Source: Montifringilla adamsi
Lineage: Eukaryota; Chordata; Aves; Passeriformes; Passeridae
Reading direction: 5' to 3'
NCBI GenBank assembly: GCA_017590115.1
Contig: JAGGNK010003335.1
Location: 7,813,916-7,877,915 of the forward strand
DNA: 64,000 nucleotides
The position numbers were made by a program, and so were the translations under genes. The stretch's first letter is position 1, and each line of letters begins with the position of its first letter. This document shows, piece after piece, positions 24,001-37,000 of the stretch. A model generated the notes under the pieces. It did not search any database. It was not told the origin of the DNA and was given only the letters and a program-made list of their open reading frames with translations.

Positions 24001-27000
24001 AGTGAAAATACTCCTTATTATGACCGCATCTTACACCACAATTTTACAAGAGACTGAAAAAAACTTAATATGTCCTTTGCAACATGTTGAGCCCAAGCAT
24101 CTTAAATGAGGGTAAAACACAGAGTTTTGTTTTGTATTGTGGATTTCAGTGCTCTCTGGCATTATTTAAAAAATTTTGGTTTGCTTTTTTCTATTAAGGC
24201 AAGTTCTTCATAGAGTCTGCTGGGAAAACAGCACCATGAGCTTCATTTTGCCATCATAATAGCATTCACTTATCTTGGCAACTCGAGAAGTATTTACACC
24301 CACACATGAAATGCCACTAAAAACCCCACAGAATACATGGCTAACTGTTCATATTTGAGGAATACACATGAAAATTTAGACTTACATTTAGTTCAGCTTT
24401 TACATTAATGACTGAAGTACAAATAACATATGGGCATCATTTTAAATTTAAGTCCTCAGGGTTCCACCACCTTTCTTTAAAACAAAGGAATGAAGCAACA
24501 AGTAAAAATAAACAAAGAAAGGCTGCAAACTGAAACTGCACCATAGGAATGAAAACATTAATTCTTTGTGTAGAATGTCTGCCACAAGTCTCAACTATTT
24601 AAGCAATTCTTTTATTTGCTTGTTTTATGTAGCAAGAAATTCATATTGTTCTGAAACAAACCCAAAGCTAACACTGACTGCTGTTTTGCTCTCTTTTTAA
24701 TATATTATTTTGTGACATTAGCAAACATCACCAGTGATTTTTTTTTTTTTTTTTTAATACATAAAAGTAAAAACTAAGATTTTTAGATAGGGAAAAAAAG
24801 CAACAAAATGGCCAGTCCCAGCTTCTCAGGAAACACACCTCAAGTTTTTTGGCTTTTTCAGCCCGCAGTGCTGTGACCCTGTGAACCACCACATGCCTGC
24901 AAACGGCATCCTAACAGATCACTTACACATCCTCCAGCACGAAGAGATCAAGGATCCTTGTCTGCAACAATTATTTACAAATAAAATTCCACAAAAACAT
25001 TAGAGTCTCAAAGTTTTTGATTTCTTCCTCTATATTTGATGAAGAAAAATAATGTATTATGTTTACTTGTATGACTTACAGCTAGACAAAACCTGTGATG
25101 TCCCCCTGGATGCCTACAGCAAACATACTATTAAATCCAAATAAATAATTGATTTTTTTTTTTGGCTAAATTCGAAATTATCAAATTTTAAACAGATTTT
25201 CTAAAAATAATTTCTAAATGATGACCAAAACTTAAGAACCTAATTCCAAGCTGGAATCACAGGAACTCTCCTCATGACATCACCCAGAGGCAGCTGCCAG
25301 GCGAGGACAGGAGCAAGAAGCCTTCCCTGGGAAACTCCTGAATCGCAGCTCACTCAGAACACACAGAGCCACTCGGCAACTGCTGAACTACACTTATTTC
25401 TGTCTCCAAAAAACGGCAACCAGCACTCTTGATCTTACTCTTCAGTTTTGTTGAGATAAAAGGAAACTGATTTTTTGTAATGTTATGTCAGAACTGTAAC
25501 AATTAACACTGGCTGATTTTTATGCCATTTTTATACTCAAATTACTGTGAGCATTCCCAATGGATGAACTGCTTTTGGGCAAAAGAGCTTTTCCTCATCT
25601 GATTTTCAGCTTTTGTTCAGCTAACAAGTAAAAACAGAGTATTTTGCTTGTTTGAAAAAATCCAGTCAAAATTGAAAAGATGGCCAGGCTGGGGAGGGGA
25701 CATAGCTTGGAATAAATTTGTACAGAAGACAAACTGAAATTAATCCCACAAACAGAACTCTACCACAAACCCAGGACACAGAAAAGGATAAATTTGTCTC
25801 AAGAGTACAGTAAAATGCACACAGAGATGTCTCAGTGCTTGAACAGACACAGAACATCCTCTCTGTAAAAGAATAATCACACTTAAGTACTCATTAATAC
25901 ATTTGAGTATCCAAAACAATAATTATTTAGAATAAAACTTTTAAACCCAGCAAGATTAGCTTAAAATAGACTCTTAAAGCAAGATTTCCTCTTTCTGGCT
26001 CAATGAAATCAGCTATCAAGAGGTATTTTAGTCACAAGTCTAGACTGGCAAATCAGACAATTGGGCTCAGTTATTATTTTAAATTAATAAATTTAAATTT
26101 GTGGTCTTCTTAAGAACACAATCGCTATCCCCATTAAGGCATACTGTTTGATATTAGGTATAACTACAAAATTTAACTTGCAGTGCTGAAGGAATCCATG
26201 TTAGAATAAATCTCTTCTCAAGCAGATGTGACTTTCCTGCTCCCTTCGTTTCTCATTATGGTTCCCAACTCTTCACTGCCCTGTTTGCTTTCTGGTTAAA
26301 TAGGAATCAGAAGGAAACCAGCCCACTGCAGTTTTGCACACAATCACAAAGGGAGTCAGCAGAAGCATGAACACCAGCTCTTTAATTAATGAACTGTTTG
26401 CCTGTGTATGCCTTCACATGTGCATTCACACACACATTAAACCTCAATGCTATTGAGCGCAAATCTCCATCGTTTGCCACCAGCGCTTCTGAGATAGTCT
26501 CAAAACCACTCAACTGACAAAGTGCTGGTTATACTGACACAGCAAGTAGAAGCACAAAAAATACAATGTAAGATTTAGCGGAATGCAATTCTAATGCAAT
26601 TTTTGTTCCCTGGGAATGTGGCAGCAAGCCTTCTAATTTACAAATTAGAACAATTTAAATTAAGCCTTTATGTTGTTTCCATGCAAGAAAGAAACAAAAC
26701 ACCTCATGAAAACTCCTCTGGAAGAGATATAACTAAAACTAATAGAATTTTGGATTTTGTGGGGTTTTCAAAATTTATTTACAAGCCAAGAAACCGTAAT
26801 ACTGATTAGTATTTATTTTCCATTAAAGTTTAGTCTACAATTTCAGCTGAGAGAACCTGATCACATTCTGAAAAAGCCCATCGTCCATGGACTTTCACGA
26901 GAGACAGATCCCATTAAAAAACCTCAAATACAGTGACTGATTTAAGCAACATTCAAAAAAAATCCTACACTTTTAAAGAACAAGCTGAGAGATCATCAAA

Positions 27001-30000
27001 ATGTTAGCTGGTTTTGATAAGCAAAAATAATGTTTTATATTCACTTACTAGATAAAATCCAAAGGCTTTTTAACAGCATTACAGCAACTTATAATCCTCC
27101 AACTACATTGTAGCAAGAAAATAAAACCATCAGCAATACCAGAAAAAGTAGATGTTTGCTCAGTGCCTCACACCCACCACCACGCACTGCCAGATTTGCT
27201 CTCATCTGCTGCTGCCAATGCACATGTGCAGAATTCTAAAGAAACTTCCTGCTCACACAGATCCCATCACACTCTTAACAACAGTAGTTAATAAATAAAA
27301 AGGCTTTTGTATCTTGTGTAACAGCTAATTATATTCATCCTACTTGCCATCCCCCAATGCAAACCTCTACTCCACCAACCACACACATCTCACTGCCCCT
27401 GCATCAGATAATGCAGAACTTTGCATGGCATTATAAAAGTACAGTAAAGTAACAGACAGGAAGAAATTATCAGCAAAACTATGCAACTTGCAAGCTTCAC
27501 GTTATAAAACCAAAGCAGTTTAACAATTGTCACTGCTGTTAAAACAGACTTTGGAACAGAAGCCAAGCTATCTCAGAGACACCAAAAAAGCAAACTATAA
27601 ATATATAATGCACTTAATTCATTATACATAAGTTATCCTATTACATATATTTATCATCAGTTTGTTCCTCCCCTCCCAAACGGGTCAGCAGAAATACACA
27701 CTGGAACTCAGCAGATCACAAAATGGTTCACAGCCCCTTCGCTATCGAAACACTGCCTCTGTCAGAACCTTGAGCACGTGCCACCAAAATAAAGGACAGC
27801 TCAGCACCCCCACTGCAGGAGAAAGACATTTCAATGAAGAGTTCAGTGCTGCAGCAATGATTCTCTGAATTTCAAGAGATGGGGGAGGGAAAAAAAAAGT
27901 CTGGTACTGAGGTCTCCCGTCAAAACTTGATTATGACTAAATTTGAAGAAATCATCAGAAATCGTAAGGTTAAGAGTTACATTGCAGACTAAAATTAACT
28001 AACCTGATTATATTTCTTAGAGTGCCAAGACAACAAAAGATTTCATTAAATGTAAAGTTCAGCAGAAAGGGGAGAAACCATTTCAAACATACACACTTCA
28101 AAAAAGGGGAAAAGGAAGAAAGAACCACATTCGTAAGATTCCAGCTCTCACCTTTTCAGTTTTGTCCATGTATTATTATCCTACACAGCTGAGCACAAAA
28201 TTTAATCCTAACACACTGCAGGGAACAGTGAACAGAAGAGACACATGAGGAGAGCTGCCAGCGGCACTGGAACCTGGACAATCAGTGCAGGGTTCCCACC
28301 AGATACAGGGCTCAGATCCAGCAGATGCCCCACCCAAATGTCCTTAGAAATGTCCAAACAGTGAAGAAAATAAAAACCATTTAAACCTATCTATAGGAAA
28401 AGCCTCTACAACCACAGTCTTTGTTACAAGCTGTTTGAACACAAACATAAAGCCCCATCTGTATTTTAAGCTCAAATGGCACATTTTTCTTTTTTTCTTA
28501 AGACAAATATACAGGATTTCACACATTCACAGGGGAAAGACCACAAGAGTAGAACTGTTTTTATCACAATAGAACTATTTTCACTAGTCAGAATATGGGC
28601 CTGCAAAATATTACCCATTTCTTGTAGTGAATGACTCCACCCATATGTTGCAAACATAACAGGTTTTGACCTTCTAACTATGTTTTTAAGACTTCAAAAC
28701 AAATCAGCTCTACAGAAAAAAAAAAAAAGCCTGGTAGAAGATGCAGTAACGAATACATTATGTTTTAGGGTGCAATAATCCACAGAATTTACTTGAACTG
28801 ACTGAACTTTCACAAATCTCAACAGCTGCCTATCAACCCAGCACAAACTGTGAAGATAAATCTGAATTTACCAAGCCTTGAGACAGCTAGTCGTTCTCAA
28901 ACAAAATTTTTGCAGGTACAATCTCTCACCTTACAGAAAATAATCAATACTGAATTGCTCAATTATATTAACTTTCCAGGGAGCAATGTAAAATTCTTAC
29001 ATTCTCTGCCTGACTCCAATTTTACAAGAGACATAGAGCCCCTCTGCTGAAAAACTGATAGAGCCGTCACTTTACAAACTGCACAAGAAACAATCTCCCT
29101 CTTCCATAGCCCTTCACAGAAGATTTAACATTCCTTCACTTCTGTATCTCCTCCTCGTATATTTTGGATAAAGTGGGTTTTTTTCAGTTCTTAAATAACA
29201 GTCCTCACACCTGAAATGATCAATAAATAAACAACTAGGCCTGCAATGCAAGGAAAAAAGTTTAAAAAGTTTGCCATCCTTCATCTTTCAGATCAAATGA
29301 TGAATTGCCCTGCACGTAGTTAATTCACTCCCACCTAAATGGCCACTAGATTTTTGTGTGCTAATATGGCAGCAACATTAACCTGGTGCTATGCACGGAA
29401 TTAAAGGACAACTTGAAGCATTCTCTTACCGACATCACTTCCTCTTCCATGTAGCTACAGCTTCTTTTGTGGGGGATGGGAAAAAAAGAGAACCACCACA
29501 GACAAAAAAATTAAAAATCCAAACTCTAAAACAAAAAAAAAAAAAATCACCCTTGGCGGGTTTTTCTCACTTTCCCATAGCCCTGGAAAGGGGCATGGCT
29601 GCTCAGCTGTAGCATTTGTCCAGAAATCAAAAGGCTGAGTACCAGAAAAGGAAAAAACCCTATCCCATAAAGCCTTCCCACACAGCAAGCAGGGACTCAA
29701 AACTTTCTGATGTCTGTTCCAAACGCACTGAATATTTCTCCAGCCTCACCTGCTTTTGCAAACATGCCATTATGTACATTAGAAAGCAATGCTTCACTGC
29801 CTGCACAGGCTCTCAGGGTATGAGCCACACATGACAAATGTTAAATTAAGTCTTTTAATGTGTGCGAGAAGATCCTCCAGTGTTCCAAGCAACACAAAAA
29901 TGAAGTGCCCAAACTAACACAGAGCAGATAGAAACTATCATTTGCCAACTCAGACGTTTTGAGGTGTTGTTCGTGTCAAAATCCGCAAGCATTAAAAGCT

Positions 30001-31338
30001 ACCAGGAGCTTCTCTGAGTCAGCTTCCTTAAATGTAACCATGGGACACTCTACTTGATTGATTTTTCTAAAACAATACTGTAAATTTCCAGTTTGATGCT
30101 TTCAAAACATTGAGGTATTTAAATCCTTATTGTTACATAGTCGAGACAAGGAAAGAATCCCTATGGAGTCAAACAATGTATAAAATACAGACAAAGAAGA
30201 TTAAAAGAGATCCTAAACATCTTCAAGTCTATGCAACAAAGAACACATAAAGCAATTTACTAGTTATGAGCAGTAAAAAAAAGAAAACAAAATAGCTAAA
30301 CTGCTTATAATACAGGCCAACAAATCAGCTTTCTATTCTTTTTATACTGCAGATTAAACTGCATGGAAGACAGGAAAACTTTAAACCTAAACGCTAATCC
30401 AGTTTAACAATTTGTTCTAAATTCACAAACTAACAATTCCATCCCTGAGGACATTCAGGAACTCACGCCAAAAAAAAAATAAACAATTGTGTAGTTTTTA
30501 TATATTCACTTTCTTTTTCTTTTCTTTTTTTTTTTTTTTTTAACAGGCAGGAGTTATTACATGGTATTTACTTTCTTCATCTGTTACCTCTTTTCCCCAG
30601 CTTGAGCCTGGCAGCAGTAAGAAATTTTGTAAAAATTTCTCCAAATGCAGCCAGACCAAGGAACTTGAGAATAAGAGAGCTGTGCATTAAAAGCTGGCGT
30701 TGCAGTATGTGATGGCAGGTTTTTTGTTGTTGGGTTTTGTTGGTTTTTTTCCAAACCTTGAAGGAGCACCCTAACACTGGGCCATCTCATGTTAAAGCAA
30801 CTTTTTGACAGCAAGAAACATTTCCACTGAAATATTCAAATCCCTAAGGAGCTTCCACGAACAATGGAAACCCACAGCAGCAAACCCCTCGGAAGATACA
30901 TTTGGTCGCAGGCTGGCGCGTTCAGTCCGTGACCCAGCGTTCTTAACGCCAGCGCTGCCTTCGTGACCACAGGCGATTTAGTGACCGCCCTCCTTCCAAC
31001 TTCAGGGACCACCTGGGCTGTCAGGGAGCGGCGAGGCTGACGCTGTCACCGCGCCAAGCCCCCTGCCAGGGGGCACCCGGCTGCTCCGGGCGAGGAGGGA
31101 GCAGCCTGGGCACACAACTCCTGCAGGAGCCGGGCTGTCAGCGCTGCCTGCGCGGTCCCACCGACACCAGCCTGGGAGACGCTCCCGCCTCTTGACAGCT
31201 CTCAGCGAGCGGCTCCCGGCTCGGCAGGAGGAAGTTCCCGCGCCCCGCTCGGGCCGGTGCCAGAAGGTTCCTGAAGCCTGACGTGACACCGAGCGGCCCG
31301 AGCGGGGACCCCCCGCGCATGCGCCCCGCGCCCCTCAC
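21014..31338 (-). other. FAM13B intron 1, no gene recognised
   Basis: AT-rich DNA between exon 2 and the probable exon 1. I see only short chance ORFs, homopolymer runs (for example T at 24738-24755 and about 30523-30541) and no repeat family I can name. Extra alternative 5'UTR exons could be hidden here. Confidence 0.5.
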
Positions 31339-31740
31339 CGTTGCCGGGTGACTCGCCCTCCCCGCCGTCCTCAGCACCACCAGCAGGTTCCTCCGCCTCT
31401 TCCTACCCCGGGGGCCGGCGCGGGCCTCTCCTCGCCGCTCCGCTCTCCTCGCAGCCCTCCTCCGCCGGCCGCTGTCCGCGCCGTGTGCCGCGGCCGCCGC
31501 GCTGCCGGGACCCGACGCCGTCCGTGCCCTCACAGCCGCTCCGAGCTCCGAGCCGCGAGCGGGGGGTCCCCGACGGCAGCGGCGGCGACGGGCGGAAGTG
31601 ACGCGCTGACTGACAGGTGCAGAGCGCGCGCCCCCCGCCCGCCTCCCCCCGGGGGTCACGTGCCGCGGGGCGGGGCGGGCGCTGAGGGCGGGCGGGACTC
31701 GCGCCCTGAGGCGGTGGCGGCGGCCGCGGGCGGGTGGCCT
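30900..31740 (-). promoter_or_regulatory. FAM13B: FAM13B CpG-island promoter
   Basis: Very GC- and CpG-rich DNA in an otherwise AT-rich setting, at the 5' end of FAM13B. Visible motifs are an NRF1-type palindrome CGCGCATGCGCC (31314-31325), a CRE-like TGACGTGA (31279-31286), an ETS/GABP-type CGGAAGTG (31593-31600), an E-box GTCACGTG (31655-31662) and overlapping GC boxes (about 31665-31680). I see no TATA box. This is typical of a TATA-less housekeeping promoter. The open reading frames across it are composition artefacts. Confidence 0.75.
31339..31590 (-). other. FAM13B: FAM13B probable non-coding exon 1
   Basis: The CpG island holds a good minus-strand donor after 31339 (CAACG then gtgagg). 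An ETS-type CGGAAGTG at 31593-31600 lies just upstream in the minus sense. This would be the first 5'UTR exon, joined to exon 2 at 21013 across an intron of about 10.3 kb. The 5' end is a guess from the promoter motifs. No transcript evidence is available. Confidence 0.45.
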
Positions 31741-31839
31741 GGGGGGCGAGCGAGGGTTGCCCCAAAATTAACGTTTTCCTCGTGTTCTCGCCCTCAGGGT
31801 AGTTCGGCCACCCGCCCGCATCGGCCTGTGCGGGCTCCG

Positions 31840-32080
31840 AGTCACAGAGTCAAATAGCTTGGGGAGGACCTCTGAGCTCGTCGGGCCCAACCTTGGACCG
31901 CACATCACCGCGTCCACCACGCCCGGGCACTGAGTGCCGCGTCCGGTGTTTCCTTAAACACCTCCCTGCACAGCCCGTTCCGATGTGTGATTGCCCTTTC
32001 CGTGAAGAAATTCCTCCTGTCCAAGCTAAACCTACTCTGGTGCAGTTTAAGACTCCTCTCATCCTGAGTGCCCAGAGAGT
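31840..32080 (-). mobile_element. CR1 LINE 3' fragment, antisense, CpG-rich
   Basis: The plus strand reads as the reverse complement of a CR1 3' end: a diverged terminal segment (agtcacagagtcaaat), then gaggacctctgagctcgtc, gggcccaacc, and later ccgtgaagaaattcctcct and cagtttaagactcctctc. It starts about 100 bp from the FAM13B CpG island. Unusually for an old repeat, it keeps many CpG sites. It is 5'-truncated, as most CR1 copies are. Confidence 0.75.
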
Positions 32081-32130
32081 GACCACGGCCAGCAGTGGCA
32101 CCATGCATGCTCATACCCTCCTGGCTTTGG

Positions 32131-32320
32131 TTGGACTTGAGGAGAAATTTCTTCACGGAAAGAATGATCAGACATTGGAATGGGCTGTCCAGGGAGGTGG
32201 TGGTGTCATCGTCACTGGAGCTGTTTAAGAGAAACCTGGACAAGGCACTCAGTGCCTGGTGACATAGGTTGGACTGAACAACCTCAGAAGTCTTTTTTGG
32301 CTTAATTGATTCTGATATTC
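32131..32320 (+). mobile_element. CR1 LINE 3' fragment, sense
   Basis: Reads as a CR1 3' end in the sense direction: gaggagaaatttcttcacgg, ttggaatgggctgtccaggg, gaggtggtggtgtcatcg, aggttggactgaacaacctc, then a short terminal gattctgatattc. With the copy at 31840-32080 it forms an inverted pair with 3' ends pointing outward, separated by about 50 bp. It carries no coding capacity. Confidence 0.8.
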
Positions 32321-33590
32321 CAATTTTGCTTTTCTCATAACCATATTAAAATATTTCCTGTAAATCTTCTGAATTGAAGCATGAAGAGCAATCACTGCCA
32401 AACATTTCCCAAATGTAAGCGCGCCAGAAGTAATGAAGTGCCCTTTGACAAAGAGCTAATGCATTTTGAAACACAAAATTTAGCACCCTTAAAGTGAGTT
32501 AGCATAAGTTAGAGAGGAGATGCAAGCTTACACCCGAAGTGTTAAAACCAGTGCCTGGCAGTCTGTGGTTCCCACATGCCACGCTGAAACTACAACAGCT
32601 TTTTCTGTCATGCAGTGCCAGCAGCCATAGGTGGTGGGTTTAATAAGGCATTTAAGGAAACTTGGATTTAGTTAGTAAAAATCCTCTCAGGAAAAGCTTT
32701 TTTCTCCTGTGAAAAACTGACAAAGAGTATATGAAAGGGGGGAAAAAATTATACAAGCAGGATGGGATTAATTGAAACCTCTGTATTTTCAATAGCTGGG
32801 AGGATTTTTTTTTCAGGTTTTCCAGCATGGATTCTGAATTTTATCTAGAGATACATTTATAAGACTCATTAAAACGTTTTGCATTTAGAATCCAAAGAAG
32901 GGAGAGTCACAACCCCACAGTAAATTAACCTGGGTTTAATCAGATCTAAAACTCTCTTTTCCTGCTGGAAGATTTGGTGTCATTAGGAGGTACCACACAA
33001 ACCCAATAAAATGTGTAGGGTCGGGGGAAATGGTCTGTGTGTGCTCTCTGTCTGTTTCCACAGCAGACTTCTCCACTTGAAGCACTAATAAAATTTCCTC
33101 GCATCAGGATGAGGTTTCTGAATTTGTATTTTGTATACATAGCCATGTTCTTTCTGATTCATTTAGCCTCATCAACAACAATAAAGATACTGAATCAGAA
33201 CAAGCTGGCAATTTTGTTGATGAAACATGGGGGAGAGCGGACTCCAGCTGGCTCTTCAGCAGATCCATTGGCCAGTTGACAGGAATAAAACTGCAAGAAA
33301 CCTGACACAGAAAGCACATGCGGTGAGAGGAGACAGACAGCAGAGGCAGGCAGGTAGGCAGGCACTGCACAGCACCTGTTTGCTGCTTTTGAGTCCAAGG
33401 CAGTGGTTTCTCTCCTCTGAACTGGCTCTGAATACACCATTTCATGCCAGCTTATCCTACCTCCTTTCAAAGGCTTCCAAGGCTCCTTGCAGGGGGCAGA
33501 CATATGCAGTCCCAGGCTGCCATTTTAGGCTTTTCTGCTCACTTTGTGCTCTTGCTGTCTACTTGAAAGGTTGAGGACAACCCAGGAGTT

Positions 33591-34015
33591 AGTCATAGAA
33601 TATCTCCAGTTGGAAGGGGCCCATGAGGATAGAGTCCAACTCTCTGCTCCTCACAGGACTGTCTAAAGCTAAGCCATGTGACTAAAAGCATTGTCCAGAT
33701 GCTCCTTGAACTCTGGCAGACTTGGCACTGTGACCAACTCCCTGAGGAGTCTTTTCCAATGGCCAAACACCCTGTCTGTGAAGAACCTTTTCCTTATATC
33801 CAGCCCGAATTTTCCCTGACTCAACTTGATTCCATTTCCTCAGGCTGTATGACTGGTCATCGAAGAGAAGATCAGCATCTCCCCTCACCTTTGAGGGAAG
33901 CTGCAGGGTGTGATGGGAGCCCCCTCTGTCTCTTCATCTCTGAGCTGAACAAATGCCATGAGCTAATCTGCTCTTTGTAAGACTTTCCCTTGAGACTTTT
34001 CACCATCTTAGTCTC
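33591..34015 (-). mobile_element. CR1 LINE 3' fragment, antisense
   Basis: Begins agtcatagaatatctccagt then tggaaggggcccatgaggat and gagtccaactctctgctcc, the hallmark reverse complement of a CR1 3' terminus. Later blocks (gaagaaccttttccttatat, catttcctcaggctgtatga, ctttgtaagactttccct) continue the CR1 order. At about 425 bp it is the longest CR1 piece seen here. The ORF inside it is not a gene. Confidence 0.82.
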
Positions 34016-37000
34016 TGTCTGATGCTTTAGCCACATTTTCTAAGGTAGTAAATTGAGAGAGAAGAGAGGCAAGAACTTAATGAGTGTCTGCATGGTTACA
34101 TGCCCAAAATTCAGCTGTTGAAAGCATCTGCCTCTCAGATCACTCCTAAACATCACAATAGAGCAATGTCCATTAACTGTTCCCGCTGCATTTTCCACTG
34201 TCTCAGGCACACCTGAAGTGCGAACGCAGCATTCCACACTCCTCCCCCTCTGGTGCTGTGCAGGCTGTGGAGCTCCCACAGCCTCGTTTCCCACTCCAAA
34301 CCCAGGGGCACAGTCAGAGCAGGGGTTCTGCAGGGCAGGGCTGCAGTCCCACCATGTGACACTGCACTGTCACCCCATGTCAGGAGGTGTGACACTGCAC
34401 TGCCCTGTACAGTGACACGGCCCCAGTGTCAGGCTGCTGAGGAGCAAAGGGCCCATTCCCCCACTGCTGCCCAGCTCCAGGAGCTTGGCAGGTGCAGCTG
34501 GTCAGCGTCTGGCTCCTGTGACTGAAGAGCCAGAGTGCCACGGCATCCCTGTCTCATCGGTAAATCCATGTCCAGAGCCACACCACGAAAGGGGAGCCAT
34601 TTCTGCAGCTCAATGTGTTTTCCTACAAGTCCTTACAGCTAAATTGCTCAGCTTAAAAGTTTTGCAGAGATTGACTGCTAAGTGCTTACAAAGTAACTCA
34701 GTACTGAAATAATTACTGGTGTAATTATTCCCTTGTTTTCAGAAAAAGCCATTCATAAGCACAAACCACTGTTGCCTGTATGGGTCACAGAAGAACTGGA
34801 GACATGTTTCCATCATGTATCCCCAGTTCCCATCATGACCTAGTATGGCTTGAGAATAAGTATTCTCTGAAGAATTTATCTTCTAATTAAGTCTACTTCC
34901 AGCAAGAGCCCTGCATTACACCTCATCAGAAATTGAAGAAACTGAAAGAAAAATGTCCTTATTCCAACCATGCTGAGTGTTGTACAAGGCTTAGTACAAA
35001 CTGAGCTAAAATACTCCAAAACTTAAATCAGCTTTGCAAAGCCATAGAATCCTTGGAAAGTTGTTAGCCTGCCATGCAATTCCTTACCTTCATATTAGGT
35101 TATTATCTTACTAGGAGGAAATGGGAATCTGACACGTAGCAAAACAAGACACTCTCTGTTGTAATACCTGTGTATTATATGCCAAACAGTTTTTCCTGGA
35201 GAATATCCGTATGTCAGCAAGGTGTTTGTTTTTGGGTTTAATTTTTCACCTAAAAATTATTTTATACATTCTTCTGAACTTGTAAATGCTCAGTTTTTGC
35301 CTTTAAGTGGATCCTATTGATATCTTGCAAAAAATATTGACAAGCACGAGTCCTTTTCACACCCAGGAAGAATTAGCAAACCCTTTCCAGCTGGATGCTC
35401 TGCAAAGAACTTTCCTTTCCTGTGTATTTCATCCACAGACAGAGACATGTCCCCAAGCTGAGTCTTTGCTTTGTTCTTTTCCAGCATTATAGCATTTTCT
35501 AACAAACATTTTGTTTCAGGAGGTCCAGAACATGACACTTGGCCTTGCTGAACATCCATAACTCTCCATGGAAACTCTCATATCAGCAAGTATACAGTAG
35601 TTCTAACTCATGGTGTCCAAAAGGGCACCTAAGAAGCAAAGTTCACTTTTAAATCTTTGCCCTGTATTAAAAAATGAGGATTCACAATGCTCAAGCAAAC
35701 AGGTTAAAGGATCTGTTTTATAGAAACACAAACTCCAGCCGAGAGAAAACCATTCGTCATTTCAAAGACTGTCAGCCATTACTAGACACATATGTAAGGA
35801 TTTTTTTAAAACTGAATTCAGTATCAAAGGCACATGTTCTGTGTAAATGTCAGACATTTTTACTCATTTTTCTACTAGAGTTCTGTGATTAAAATAAACA
35901 TTTACAGCATGAGATTTTTTTTCCCTGCCTCTGAACATTTTTTGGATCTGAATCTCGGTTTTAGAAGATCTGTCTTTAAAGTAGAAATCTAGGAATGTGG
36001 GTCAAATGTGGCTTTTAAGGCTTGTTCATATTTTAATTGCATGTTTGCAGACTTAACAAGAGATAATTCTTCCCTCCTTGAAATTCAAGACATCGAAAGG
36101 TTAATTCAGTCTTCTCAGTTCCATTTCCTTCCGTCTGTTCCCCTTCCCACACTCCTCCCCACCCCCCATCTGTAGACAGCTGAGTTATTTGAATTTTGTG
36201 CAAGCTAGTATTCATCCAAAGGGGAAAATCACTCAACGTATGCACCAGGCAAGCGAAAATTGCAGTACTGCACACTTGCATTTTTTACTTCCTATTTGCT
36301 TTTCTCTGCATTCACCAGCTTGGGCTGTGGACATACACACTAATGCCCCAAGGATAAAGTTAAATTAAAGCTTGTGTGTCCCCATTGCTGTTGAATCCCC
36401 ATTCTTTGCACTCACGTGGAATCTGTGCTCAAGCTGCCGTGGTGCTTTTACCTTGGCTTGAGGAAAGGCTGCAGTTCCCGTTACCACAATTTGTCAGCTG
36501 CCAACACAATCACTCTGTGCTGCTCCCATGTTATTTCATGGTGTGGTCACTCATACTCAAGGTACACTGACTCCAGAGGAGTCACTTTGACAGAGCTCAG
36601 GTTAACCCTGGGATGAAGAGAGAGCTTTAATCCAACTGATTTTGGCACTTTACATACATTTGCAAGGAAAAAAAATTCATAAAAATACTCATTAAAAATG
36701 TTCTAGTTCACTCAGGTTCTGAAGAAAGATATGTTCACTTCAGATGCCAGGAGATGTAAACAGTATCATCTTTCTTTATTCTCTTTTTCACATTTTAAGA
36801 AAGAAAAACAGTGTTTAATCTTAAAATACTTGCAGCTTTCATGGAAAAGGCAGAAGTTAATAGATGTGGAACTCACTTTATACCATTTTCTTACATAATC
36901 GTTGACCTTGTACACAACATGTATACCTATGTGTTTGACTCACACTGTATAACAAGCTTATAAAATTGGAAAATTTTTTCTGGAAAAGATGATGGAGAAA

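Noticed and set aside
30510..30560. Plus-strand T-rich tract followed by taacag, resembling a splice acceptor
   Set aside because: It is on the strand opposite FAM13B, no coding or donor follows, and long T tracts are common in this intron.
31138..31659. 173-codon minus-strand ORF across the CpG island
   Set aside because: Arg/Ala/Gly/Pro-rich product expected from GC-rich promoter DNA, with ORFs in several other frames at the same place.
31893..32228. 111-codon ORF
   Set aside because: It spans the inverted CR1 pair, is made of repeat sequence in two orientations and cannot be a conserved gene.
33678..33980. 100-codon ORF
   Set aside because: It lies wholly within an antisense CR1 fragment.
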